From: Streptomyces sp. Ru62
GTDB taxonomy: Bacteria; Actinomycetota; Actinomycetes; Streptomycetales; Streptomycetaceae
Assembly: GCF_002920615.1 (NCBI RefSeq)
Contig: NZ_PQSU01000004.1
Coordinates: 310,001-374,000 of the forward strand
DNA: 64,000 nucleotides
Direction: 5' to 3'
Within the stretch, counting starts at the first letter, position 1, and each line of letters opens with the position of its first letter. The notes under the pieces are model-generated. The model had not been told where the DNA came from and ran no database searches. It saw only the letters and a program-made list of their open reading frames with translations. Shown here piece after piece: positions 30,663-38,901 of this stretch. The position numbers and the translations under genes are program-made.

Positions 30663-31976
30663 ATGCCGGACCACGCGGCGGCACCGACACCGGAACAGCA
30701 CCAGCGGCCCGCCTCCGCCTCCGCACCGTCACCGGCCCGCGCACCACGCCCCACCGGCTCCCTCGTCACCTTCCTCCTCGGCGGCCTCACCGCGACCACC
30801 CCGCTCGCCATGGACATGTACCTGCCGTCGCTGCCGGAGGTCACCCGCTCCCTGGACGCCCCCGCCGTCACCGTCCAGCTCACCCTCACCGCCTGCATGG
30901 CCGGACTGGCGCTCGGCCAGCTGGTCGTCGGCCCCCTCAGCGACCGCTGGGGCCGACGCCGCCCGCTGCTCGCCGGACTCGCCGTCTACCTGGTCGCCAC
31001 CGCCCTGTGCGCCCTCGCGCCCACCGTCGAGACCCTGATCGCCTTCCGGCTGGTGCAGGGCCTCGCCGGCGCGGCCGGGGTGGTCATCGCCCGGGCCGTC
31101 GTCCGCGACCTGTACGACGGCGTCGCCATGGCCCGCTTCTTCTCCACCCTCATGCTGATCTCCGGGGCCGCCCCCATCGTCGCGCCGCTCGTCGGCGGGC
31201 AGATCCTCCGGGTGACGGACTGGCGGGGCGTCTTCGTGGTGCTCACCGTGGTCGGCGCCGCGCTCACCGCGCTGGTCTGGGTGCGGCTGCCGGAGACCCT
31301 GCCGCCGGGCGAACGGCACAGCGGCGGAACCGGCGAGGCCCTGCGGGCGATGCGCGGCCTCCTCGCCGACCTGCCCTTCACCGGCTACATGCTCGCCGGC
31401 GGCTTCGCCTTCGCCGCGCTGTTCGCGTACGTGAGCGCGTCCCCCTTCGTCGTCCAGGAGATCTACGGCGCCTCCCCGCAGACCTTCAGCCTGCTGTTCG
31501 GCCTCAACTCCGTCGGCCTGGTGGCCGCCGGCCAGTTCAACGGCAAGGTGCTGGTCGGCCGGGTCAGCCTGGACAAGGTGCTCGCCGGCGGTCTGGCGGT
31601 GATCGTGCTCGCCGCGACCGCCCTGCTGCTGATGGCCACCGGCGTCTTCGGCGACACTGGTCTCGTCCCCGTCGCCGCCGCCCTCTTCGTCCTGATGTCC
31701 GCGATGGGCGTCACCCTGCCCAACGCCCAGACCCTCGCCCTGCTGCGCACCCGGCACGCCGCCGGCTCCGCCTCCGCGCTGCTCGGCACCTCCTCCTTCC
31801 TCGTCGGCGCGGTCGCCTCCCCCCTCGTCGGCGTCGCCGGGGAGCACACCGCCGTCCCGATGGCCGTCGTCCAGCTGGCCGGAGCACTGGTCGCGGTGGC
31901 CTGCTTCGTGGGAATGTGCCGTCCCTGGGCGGCACGGGCGACCACCCGTGCCGGGTCGGAGGGAGACGAGAGCTGA
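30663..31976 (+). CDS. Multidrug MFS exporter, Bcr/CflA type
   Basis: 437 aa from ATG 30663 (GGGAGGGG upstream), twelve helices after a ~30-residue Pro/Ala tail. The Bcr/CflA signature TTPLAMDMYLPSLPEV is at helix 1, GQLVVGPLSDRWGRRRPLL between helices 2 and 3 and RLVQGLAGAAGVVIARAVVRDLY at helices 4-5. Exports drugs or metabolites in exchange for protons. The stop overlaps the next gene's CTG start, so the serine hydrolase may be translationally coupled. Confidence 0.93.
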   Translation: MPDHAAAPTPEQHQRPASASAPSPARAPRPTGSLVTFLLGGLTATTPLAMDMYLPSLPEVTRSLDAPAVTVQLTLTACMAGLALGQLVVGPLSDRWGRRRPLLAGLAVYLVATALCALAPTVETLIAFRLVQGLAGAAGVVIARAVVRDLYDGVAMARFFSTLMLISGAAPIVAPLVGGQILRVTDWRGVFVVLTVVGAALTALVWVRLPETLPPGERHSGGTGEALRAMRGLLADLPFTGYMLAGGFAFAALFAYVSASPFVVQEIYGASPQTFSLLFGLNSVGLVAAGQFNGKVLVGRVSLDKVLAGGLAVIVLAATALLLMATGVFGDTGLVPVAAALFVLMSAMGVTLPNAQTLALLRTRHAAGSASALLGTSSFLVGAVASPLVGVAGEHTAVPMAVVQLAGALVAVACFVGMCRPWAARATTRAGSEGDES

Positions 31977-33097
31977 GCGCACCGAGACTGCGCGCCGGCA
32001 CGGCGGAACGGGCCGGACTCGACCCCGTCGAACTCGGGCACCTGGTCGACGAGGTGCACGCCCTCACCGCCGGTGAGCGCCCCTGGGCGTCCGGCGCCGT
32101 CGTCCTGGCCGGCCGCGGACCCGTGATCGCCGTGGCCGAGGCCGCGGGCTGGGCCGTCCGCTACGCCGCCCACGACCCCGACACCGGTGCCGGCGTGGAA
32201 CTGCCGCCGGCCGCCCGGGTCCCGGCCACGGTCGGCACCCCCTTCGACCTGGCGTCCCTCACCAAGCTGTTCACGTCCGTCGCCGCCGTGCAGCAGATCG
32301 AGCACGGCACCCTCGGCATGGACGCCGGCGTCGGCGACTACCTGCCCGACTTCCACGCCGCCGCCGCGCACGGCATCACGGTCCGGCAACTGCTCACCCA
32401 CACCTCCGGCCTGCGCCCCGAACTGCCCCTGTACGACTGCCCCGACGACGCCACCCGGCTCGACCTGCTGCGCGCCGAGGCCCCGTCCGGCGAGGTGGGC
32501 CGCTACGTGTACTCGGACCTGAACATGCTCCTGCTCCAGTTCCTCCTGGAACGCGTCACCGGGCGGAGCCTCGACGTCCTCGTGCGGGACTGCATCACCC
32601 GGCCGCTCGGCATGACCGCCACCACGTTCGGACCCTGCCCCGGCGCCGCGGCCACCGAGGACCAGCGGCGGCCGTGGGCGAAGGCCGACCGGGGGATGCT
32701 GCGGGGCGTGGTCCACGACGAGAACGCCTGGGCGCTCGGCGGGATCGCCGGCCACGCGGGTCTCTTCTCCACCGCGCCCGACCTGGCCGTCTTCTGCCGC
32801 GCCCTGCTCGCCGGCGGCTCCTACGGTCCCGCGCGCATCCTCGGTCCCGACTTCGTGGAGCTGCTGTTCACCCCGCCCGGACTGGGCTTCCACCTGGACC
32901 AGCCGTGGTTCATGGGCGAACTGGCGGGCCGCGGCGCGGCGGGCCACACGGGCTTCACCGGCACGGCCCTGGTCCTGGACCGGGCGACGGACACGTTCCT
33001 CGTCCTCCTGGCCAACACGGTCCACCCGAAACGCCGCCCCCCGGACAACGGCCCACGAGCGAGACTGGCGACACACTTGGCGAGAGCGGTCATCTGA
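31973..33097 (+). CDS. Serine hydrolase (class C beta-lactamase/PBP4* family), probable CTG start
   Basis: 374 aa. The conserved-looking N-terminus SAPRLRAGTAERAGLDPVEL begins at CTG 31973, overlapping the TGA of the MFS gene; GGAGGGAGA lies upstream. The next standard start would remove ~20 residues of it. Motifs: SXXK as FDLASLTKLFTS, YXN as YVYSDLNMLLLQ and HTG as AAGHTGFTGTALV. No signal peptide, so cytosolic. Such enzymes hydrolyse amides or esters and can act on beta-lactams; the MFS partner hints at a shared detoxification role. Confidence 0.88.
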   Translation: MSAPRLRAGTAERAGLDPVELGHLVDEVHALTAGERPWASGAVVLAGRGPVIAVAEAAGWAVRYAAHDPDTGAGVELPPAARVPATVGTPFDLASLTKLFTSVAAVQQIEHGTLGMDAGVGDYLPDFHAAAAHGITVRQLLTHTSGLRPELPLYDCPDDATRLDLLRAEAPSGEVGRYVYSDLNMLLLQFLLERVTGRSLDVLVRDCITRPLGMTATTFGPCPGAAATEDQRRPWAKADRGMLRGVVHDENAWALGGIAGHAGLFSTAPDLAVFCRALLAGGSYGPARILGPDFVELLFTPPGLGFHLDQPWFMGELAGRGAAGHTGFTGTALVLDRATDTFLVLLANTVHPKRRPPDNGPRARLATHLARAVI

Positions 33098-33178
33098 GAA
33101 CCACCCGAGCCGGACCCCGTGGCGGTCCCTTCCCAGCCGACCGAGTCGGGTGGTGGGTGGGCAAAGGTGCCGGGGTCC

Positions 33179-33193
33179 GGGGGCGGAGCCCCC
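33179..33193. terminator. GC hairpin after the serine hydrolase
   Basis: GGGGGC-GGA-GCCCCC. It sits in GGGGTCCGGGGGCGGAGCCC, a phrase I know to recur between Streptomyces genes, so it may be a dispersed repeat as well as a terminator. Confidence 0.55.
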
Positions 33194-33233
33194 AGCGGGC
33201 TCGCACCGGTGCCGGGCGCCGTAGAATCGCCAG

Positions 33234-34211
33234 GTGAACGACCCCCTCCGCACAGCCCTGGCCGAGCTGCTCGACGGCCTGCCCCCCACGGAGGTCACCG
33301 CCGCCGTGGACCGGCTGATCGCCAGCTACCGCGGCGACACCCCGACCCACGCGCCGATCCTCCGCGACCGCGCAGACGTGGCCGCGTACGCCGCCTACCG
33401 CATGCCCGCCACCTTCGAGGCCGTCCACTCCGCGCTGGAGGCGTTCGCGGCGACCGTCCCCGGCTGGACACCCGGCAGCCATGTCGACGTGGGCGGCGGC
33501 ACCGGCGCCGCCACCTGGGCCGTCGCCGCCACCTGGCCCGGCGAACGCGGCGTCACCGTGCTGGACTGGGCCGAACCCGCCCTCGCCCTCGGCCGGGAGA
33601 TCGCCGCCGCCGACCCGGCCCTGGAAGGCGCCCGCTGGCAGCGCGCCCGGATCGGCAAGGACCTCACCCTGGACGCCACCGACCTGGTCACGGTGTCGTA
33701 CGTCCTCAACGAACTCGCCGAGGCCGACCGCACCGCCCTCGTCGACGCCGCCGCCGGCGCCGCGCGGACCGTCGTGATCGTCGAGGCCGGCACCCCGGCC
33801 GGCTACGCGCGCGTCATCGAGGCCCGCGACCGGCTGATCCGGGCCGGCTTCCGCATCGCCGCCCCCTGCCCGCACAGCGCCGCCTGCCCCATCGCACCCG
33901 GCACGGACTGGTGCCACTTCTCCGCCCGCGTCGGCCGCTCCTCCCTGCACCGCCAGGTCAAGGGCGGCTCACTGGCGTACGAGGACGAGAAGTTCTCCTA
34001 CGTCGCCGCCACCCGGCTGCCCGCCGAGCCCGCCCCCGCCCGCGTCGTCCGGCGCCCGCAGATCCGCAAGGGCCAGGTGCTGCTCGACCTGTGCGAGACC
34101 GAGGAGCGGCTGCGCCGGACGACGGTCACCAAGCGCCACGGCGACCTGTACAAGGCGGCCCGGGACGCGGACTGGGGCGACGCCTGGCCGCCGTACGACT
34201 CCGCGCCCTGA
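33234..34211 (+). CDS. Small-ribosomal-subunit Rsm22-like methyltransferase-fold protein
   Basis: 325 aa from GTG 33234, six bases after TAGAAT (33222-33227), so probably leaderless. SAM-fold motifs: HVDVGGGTGAATWAVA, VTVLDWAEPALALG, DLVTVSYVLNELAEADR and TVVIVEAGTPAGYARVIEAR. The Rsm22 cysteine cluster CPHSAACPIAPGTDWCHF would bind an iron-sulfur cluster, as shown for the mitochondrial homologs that act in small-subunit assembly. C-terminal basic KGQVLLDLCETEERLRR. Activity on rRNA in bacteria is unproven. Confidence 0.9.
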   Translation: MNDPLRTALAELLDGLPPTEVTAAVDRLIASYRGDTPTHAPILRDRADVAAYAAYRMPATFEAVHSALEAFAATVPGWTPGSHVDVGGGTGAATWAVAATWPGERGVTVLDWAEPALALGREIAAADPALEGARWQRARIGKDLTLDATDLVTVSYVLNELAEADRTALVDAAAGAARTVVIVEAGTPAGYARVIEARDRLIRAGFRIAAPCPHSAACPIAPGTDWCHFSARVGRSSLHRQVKGGSLAYEDEKFSYVAATRLPAEPAPARVVRRPQIRKGQVLLDLCETEERLRRTTVTKRHGDLYKAARDADWGDAWPPYDSAP

Positions 34212-34288
34212 ACCCCGCCCCCGCCCCCTGAACCCCGCCCCCCGACGCGTGTCGTAGCCCGCCCCCGCCGCTTGTTACTTTCGACCCC

Positions 34289-34903
34289 ATGGTCAGCAAG
34301 CCCGCACCCGACGCCACCCGCCGCAGCGAGAAGTCCCGCCGGGCCATCTACGCCGCCGCCCTCGCCCTGGTCGGGGAGGTCGGGTACCCGAGGACCACCG
34401 TCGAGGCCATCGCCGCCCGGGCCGGGGTCGGCAAGCAGACCATCTACCGCTGGTGGTCGTCCAAGGCGGACGTCCTGCTGGAGGCCTTCCTGGACCTCGC
34501 CGAGCAGGCGGCGCGGGCGGCGGGGCAGGAGATGGACGCCATCCCCGACACCGGTGACCTGGCCGCCGACCTCAAGGCGGTGCTGCGGGCCACGGTGGAC
34601 GAGCTGTTCGACCCGCGCTTCGAGGCCCCGGCGCGGGCGCTGGCCGCGGAAGGGGTCGTCAACGAGCAGCTCGGCCGCGAGGTCGTCGCCAAGCTGCTGG
34701 AACCGCAGCTCCAGCTGTACGTCGCCCGGTTGCGCTCGGCCCAGGACGCGGGCGCCGTACGAGCCGACGTCGACCCGCGGATCGCGCTGGAGCTGTTCGT
34801 CTCCCCGCTCGCACAACGCTGGCTGCAACGGAGCGGGCCGGTCTCGTACGCGTACACGGACACCCTCGTCGAGTACGCCCTGCACGGAATCGCCCCGCGC
34901 TGA
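34289..34903 (+). CDS. TetR/AcrR-family regulator
   Basis: 204 aa from ATG 34289; TACTTT at 34276-34281 leaves seven bases, so leaderless. N-terminal HTH: ATRRSEKSRRAIYAAALALV and TVEAIAARAGVGKQTIYRWWSSKADVLLEAF. The C-terminal TetR_C domain (~75-200) has FVSPLAQRWLQRSGPVSYAYTDTLVEYAL. No obvious dependent gene adjoins; the next gene (Prim-Pol) is on the same strand 127 bp on. Ligand unknown. Confidence 0.92.
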   Translation: MVSKPAPDATRRSEKSRRAIYAAALALVGEVGYPRTTVEAIAARAGVGKQTIYRWWSSKADVLLEAFLDLAEQAARAAGQEMDAIPDTGDLAADLKAVLRATVDELFDPRFEAPARALAAEGVVNEQLGREVVAKLLEPQLQLYVARLRSAQDAGAVRADVDPRIALELFVSPLAQRWLQRSGPVSYAYTDTLVEYALHGIAPR

Positions 34904-35030
34904 ACCGCCCGCCCGCCCAAGGGTGACTGTCGGCCACTCGCCTGCGGCGACCCCCCGAAGCACGCGAAGATGGGACGATAAGGCATGCTGTCCGCACACC
35001 AGCGAGGCGACCACCAGACCGAGGGGATAG

Positions 35031-35771
35031 ATGAGCGCGACGTTCGGCGGCCGGAGCGGCCGGCAGGGCAAACTCTCCCAGTGGCTGCTCGGACGCCGCC
35101 CGAAGGAGGCCGCCGCGGACAGCGGCGGCCGTGAGACCCTGCTGCTCGCAGCCGCCGCGGCGGGCCTGCCCCTCGCCCCCGCCGCGCACCCCTCCGACGG
35201 ATACCGCTGCTCGTGCGACCGCGTGGGCTGTCCCACCCCGGCCCGGCACCCGGTGTCGTTCGCCTGGCAGACGCAGTCCACCACGGACCGCGCCCAGATC
35301 GAGCGCTGGGCCCGGCACCAGCCGGCGGCGAACTTCATCACCGCCACCGGCATGGTGCACGACGTGCTGGACGTGCCCCTGGAGGCCGGCCGCGAGGCGC
35401 TGGACCGGCTGCTCGGCTCCGGTGTCGAGGTCGGCCCGGTCGCCGAGAGCGACGACGGCCGCATGCTGTTCTTCACCCTCACCCGCGGCACCCCCGAGGA
35501 CGAGGACGAGTGGTGGCCCTGCGAGCTGGACTGCCACCCCGAGACGATGGACGAGCATCCCGGGCTGCGCTGGCACTGCCGGGGCTCCTACGTCCTCGTA
35601 CCGCCCGCCCGGCTGCCCGGTGACGCCGACCAGCGGGTGCGCTGGGTGCGCGGCCCGGAGCATGCGCTGCCGGACCCGCTGACCCTGCTGGAGGCGCTCA
35701 CCGACGCCTGTGCCCGGCACGCGGGCAGCGAGCCCGGCCACCACGGCACGGCCTGGCCCCTGCACCACTGA
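35031..35771 (+). CDS. Bifunctional DNA primase/polymerase (Prim-Pol)-like protein
   Basis: 246 aa from ATG 35031 (GAGGGGAT upstream). After a basic N-tail the Prim_Pol-type domain starts LLLAAAAAGLPLAPAAHPSDGYRCSCDRVGCPTPARHP, with the three-cysteine CXCX4C knuckle typical of Streptomyces members. INFITATGMVHDVLDVPLEAGREALDRLL is the second conserved block in outline, and RWHCRGSYVLVPPARLP the third. The canonical DXE polymerase dyad is not clear to me (DVLDVPLE is the best candidate), so catalytic activity is uncertain. Stand-alone, no helicase nearby. Confidence 0.78.
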   Translation: MSATFGGRSGRQGKLSQWLLGRRPKEAAADSGGRETLLLAAAAAGLPLAPAAHPSDGYRCSCDRVGCPTPARHPVSFAWQTQSTTDRAQIERWARHQPAANFITATGMVHDVLDVPLEAGREALDRLLGSGVEVGPVAESDDGRMLFFTLTRGTPEDEDEWWPCELDCHPETMDEHPGLRWHCRGSYVLVPPARLPGDADQRVRWVRGPEHALPDPLTLLEALTDACARHAGSEPGHHGTAWPLHH

Positions 35772-35800
35772 CGGGCCGGCGGCCCCCGATTCCGCTCGCC

Positions 35801-36793
35801 CTACCCGCCCTGCGCGGACGTCAGCCCCTGCACCCGCCCCAGCATCCGCACCGGGCCGCTGCCGGCCGGGTCGAGCACGGCCTGGTTGGCGATCGACTCC
35901 AGCGTCAGGGACTGCTTCACCTCGCCCTTGATCAGGGCCTGCACGTCCTTGTTCGGGACCGGCACGGTGGCGCCCGTGTAGGCGGTCTGCTTCTCGTAGT
36001 GGTGCGTGGTGAAGAACACCAGCGCCCCGCCGTCCGCCGTGCGCAGCGCGAGCGGCGCGTAGTCGCCGTGGGTGAGCGGTTCGTCGATGAACTGCCGGAC
36101 CAGGCCGGGCTTCTTGGCCTCCTTGGCGCGGTCCGCGCGCAGCCCGCTGGTGTCGCGCCCGTCCGCGAAGGAGTTCCCGCCGTTCTTCAGGTAGTCGGCG
36201 TACGCCTTGCTCAACTCGTCCGGGCGGACGGCCAGTCCGCCGGTGCCGGCCGGTACGGCCTCGGCCCAGCCGTCCTCGTCCGTCTTGAACGCGGGGACGG
36301 TGCCGGGGGCCATGAGCGTCAGATAGCTCACCTGCCAGCGCTCGCCGAGGTCGCCCCGGGTGAAGACCAGCACCCAGCGGTAGTTCCCGCCCTTGTTGCC
36401 CCGGGCGTCGGCGACGAACCAGCGCGGCCAGCCGGCCTTCTCCGGGATCGTGATCTTCACATCCGTCAGCGTCAGCGGGGTGTGGTTCGCGTTCCCCGAC
36501 GGGCTGTTGGCGTGCCCGGCCCGCAGCCGGGCGGAGTCGATGTCGGAGAGGGCGCCGGTGACGTAGGGCGCGTCCAGGGAGCTGTCGTAGGACTTGTCGG
36601 CCTTGTTGTACGCGTCCGTGAACGCGGTGAGCGCCTTGGCGGCCTCGGCGCGGGTGGTCGCGGGAAGCACCACCCGCTCCCCGTGCACCACCACGCATCC
36701 GCTCGCGGTCAGCGACAAAGCGGTCAGCGAGACCGCTATGAGTGCGTTCCGGTCACGCCTGCGAAGCCGCTGACGGCTGCGTTCCCTGGTCAT
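35801..36793 (-). CDS. Lipoprotein encoded at the end of the efe operon
   Basis: 330 aa from ATG 36793, overlapping the end of efeU by 41 bp, hence probably coupled to it. Lipoprotein signal: basic RERSRQRLRRRDRN, hydrophobic core, lipobox LTASGC, mature VVVHGERVVLPATT. The 295-aa body has an N-terminal helical region (AEAAKALTAFTDAYNKADKSYD) and a mixed domain (GWPRWFVADARGNKGGNYRWVLVFTRGDLGERW, YAPLALRTADGGALVFFTTHHYEKQTAYTG). Family not recognised. Its place after efeU suggests an accessory role in iron uptake or envelope quality control, but that is inference. Confidence 0.82.
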   Translation of the reverse strand: MTRERSRQRLRRRDRNALIAVSLTALSLTASGCVVVHGERVVLPATTRAEAAKALTAFTDAYNKADKSYDSSLDAPYVTGALSDIDSARLRAGHANSPSGNANHTPLTLTDVKITIPEKAGWPRWFVADARGNKGGNYRWVLVFTRGDLGERWQVSYLTLMAPGTVPAFKTDEDGWAEAVPAGTGGLAVRPDELSKAYADYLKNGGNSFADGRDTSGLRADRAKEAKKPGLVRQFIDEPLTHGDYAPLALRTADGGALVFFTTHHYEKQTAYTGATVPVPNKDVQALIKGEVKQSLTLESIANQAVLDPAGSGPVRMLGRVQGLTSAQGG

Positions 36794-37625
36794 CGGGCTC
36801 CTTCACCTTCCCCTTCCCGGAGGCGAACCCTACCGGGGAGAGGAACAGCGCGAGCACCGGGACCAGGTACAGCGCCCACACCGTGATCTGAAGGACCGTC
36901 GGGTCCGGCTGGAAGTTGAACACGCCCTTGAGCAGGGTGCCGTACCAGCTGTCCGGCGGGATGGCGCCGCTGATGTCGAAGGCCAGGTCATTGAGGCCCG
37001 GGATCCAGTCGGCCTCCTGGAGGTCGTGGAAGCCGTACGCCAGCACGCCCGCCGCGACCACGACCAGCATCCCGCCGGTCCAGGTGAAGAACTTGGCCAG
37101 GTTGATCTTCAGGGCGCCCCGGTAGAACAGCCAGCCGAGGAGGACGGCCGTGGCGAGGCCGAGGGCGACGCCGATCAGCGGGCGCGGGGTGCCGTCGCTC
37201 GCCGCGTGCACCGACGCCCACACGAACAGCGCGGTCTCCAGGCCCTCCCGGCCGACCGCGAGGAACGCGGTGGCGACCAGCGCGCCCGTGCCGAGGGCGA
37301 GGGCGGCGTCCAGCTTGCCGTGCAGCTCCGACTTCAGGTGCCGCGCGGTGCGCCGCATCCAGAACACCATCCAGGTCACCAGGCCCACGGCGACGACCGA
37401 CAGAGAGCCGCCGAGGGCCTCCTGCGCCTGGAACGTCAGCTCCTGGGAGCCGAACTCCAGGGCGCAGCCGAAGCCCATGGCGATGGCGATCGCGATGCCG
37501 ATGCCGATCCAGATGGGCCTCAGGGCGTCCTTGCGGCCGGTCTTGACCAGGTAGGCGATAAGGATGCAGACGACGAGCGACGCCTCCAGACCCTCGCGCA
37601 GGCCGATCAGGTAGTTGGAGAACAT
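36753..37625 (-). CDS. efeU: Ferrous/ferric iron permease EfeU (FTR1 family)
   Basis: 290 aa from ATG 37625, 3 bp after efeB. Seven membrane helices. The two iron-binding REXXE motifs are REGLEA (helix 1, residues 10-15) and REGLET (helix 4), as required for the FTR1 permease. Passes Fe(III) across the membrane after oxidation by the partner proteins. C-terminal cytosolic tail VGFASGKGKVKEPDD. Third gene of efeO-efeB-efeU. Confidence 0.95.
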   Translation of the reverse strand: MFSNYLIGLREGLEASLVVCILIAYLVKTGRKDALRPIWIGIGIAIAIAMGFGCALEFGSQELTFQAQEALGGSLSVVAVGLVTWMVFWMRRTARHLKSELHGKLDAALALGTGALVATAFLAVGREGLETALFVWASVHAASDGTPRPLIGVALGLATAVLLGWLFYRGALKINLAKFFTWTGGMLVVVAAGVLAYGFHDLQEADWIPGLNDLAFDISGAIPPDSWYGTLLKGVFNFQPDPTVLQITVWALYLVPVLALFLSPVGFASGKGKVKEPDDQGTQPSAASQA

Positions 37626-37628
37626 GGG

Positions 37629-38885
37629 CTATGCCCCCTTCGAGAACAGCGTGCGGCCCCACCAGTCGCGGGAGTCCCGGACGCCGGGCGGCACCGCGAA
37701 GACCGCCGAACCCACGTGCTGGATGTACTCGTTGAGCGCGTCGTGCGCGGCGAGGTTGCGCTGGAGCGGGATGAATCCCTTGCGCACGTCCCGCTGGTAG
37801 GCGAGGAAGAACAGGCCCGCGTCCAGGCGGCCGAGGCCGTCGGTGCCGTCGGTGAAGGAGTAGCCCCGGCGCAGGATGGTGATCCCGTTGTTGGAGTCGG
37901 GGTGCGCGAGCCGCACGTGCGCGTCGGGCTTCATCGCCTTCAGGAACGGCTCGTCGTGCTCCTTGGCCTTGCCGACCGGGGCGCCCTCGCGCTTGTCCCG
38001 GCCGAACACGTCCTCCTGCTCCTGGAGCGAGGTGCGGTCCCAGGTCTCGATGTTCATCCGGATGCGCCGGGCGACCAGGTACGACCCGCCGGTCATCCAG
38101 TCCGGCCCGTCCTCCTCGCCGACCCACACGAACTTCTTCAGCCGGTCGGTCTCGGTGCCCGCGATGTTGCGGGTGCCGTCCTTGAAGCCCATCAGGTTGC
38201 GCGGGGTCTGCGCGTCCGGGGTGGTCGAGGAGGTCTTGCCGAAGCCGAGCTGGGACCAGCGGATGGCGACCTTGCCGAAGCCGATCCGGGCGAGGTTGCG
38301 GATGGCGTGCACGGCGACCTGCGGGTCGTCGGAGCAGGCCTGCACGCACAGGTCGCCGCCGGTGCGGGACCTGTCCAGGTTGTCGCCGGGGAACTTGGGC
38401 AGGTCGACCAGGGCCTCGGGCCGCTGGTCCCGCAGCCCGAACCTGTCGAAGAGCGACGGACCGAACCCGATGGTGAGCGTCAGCCGGGACGGCTGGAGCC
38501 CGAGCGCCTCACCGGTGTCGTCCGGCGGGGCCTCGGCGAGGCCGCCGTAGGCGCCCTCGCCGACGGCCTTCCCCGCGGTCATCCGGCGGGCCGCCGCCGT
38601 CCAGTCCTTGAGCATCTGCACGAACTCTTCGCGGTCGTCGGTCTTCACGTCGAACGCGGCGAAGTGCAGCCGGTCCTGCACCGGGGTGGCGATGCCGGCC
38701 TGGTGGGCGCCGTGGAACTCCACCGCGCCGCCGGTCTCGGCGGCGGCCGGGTCCATGTCGTCGCCCGTCCTGGCCATGGCCACGGCCCCGCCGGCCATGG
38801 CGGCCCCGAGCGCGAGCCCGGCACCGCCCCAGCCGATCAGCGCGCGGCGCGACGGACTGGCCTGGGTCTCCTGGGTCTCGGTCAT
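37629..38885 (-). CDS. efeB: Deferrochelatase/dye-decolorising peroxidase EfeB
   Basis: 418 aa from ATG 38885. Twin-arginine signal: SPSRRALIGWGGAGLALGAA. Heme peroxidase of the DyP family, exported folded. Motifs: GFGPSLFDRFGL, FPGDNLDRSRTGGDLCVQACSDDPQVAVHAIRNL (GXXDG-related region; the usual GFKDGTRN catalytic Asp is in LMGFKDGTRNIAGTE), the proximal His in RLAHPDSNNGITILRRGYSF and FLAYQRDVRKGFIPLQRNL. Oxidises Fe(II) or releases iron from heme for the permease. It lies between efeO and efeU with 16- and 3-bp gaps. Confidence 0.95.
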   Translation of the reverse strand: MTETQETQASPSRRALIGWGGAGLALGAAMAGGAVAMARTGDDMDPAAAETGGAVEFHGAHQAGIATPVQDRLHFAAFDVKTDDREEFVQMLKDWTAAARRMTAGKAVGEGAYGGLAEAPPDDTGEALGLQPSRLTLTIGFGPSLFDRFGLRDQRPEALVDLPKFPGDNLDRSRTGGDLCVQACSDDPQVAVHAIRNLARIGFGKVAIRWSQLGFGKTSSTTPDAQTPRNLMGFKDGTRNIAGTETDRLKKFVWVGEEDGPDWMTGGSYLVARRIRMNIETWDRTSLQEQEDVFGRDKREGAPVGKAKEHDEPFLKAMKPDAHVRLAHPDSNNGITILRRGYSFTDGTDGLGRLDAGLFFLAYQRDVRKGFIPLQRNLAAHDALNEYIQHVGSAVFAVPPGVRDSRDWWGRTLFSKGA

Positions 38886-38901
38886 CGCCTCTGCCCCTCG
38901 C

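Noticed and set aside
33170..33195. Reading the GGGGTCCGGGGGCGGAGCCC phrase as a mobile element
   Set aside because: Only one copy is in the window, so a terminator with a commonly recurring sequence is the safer call.
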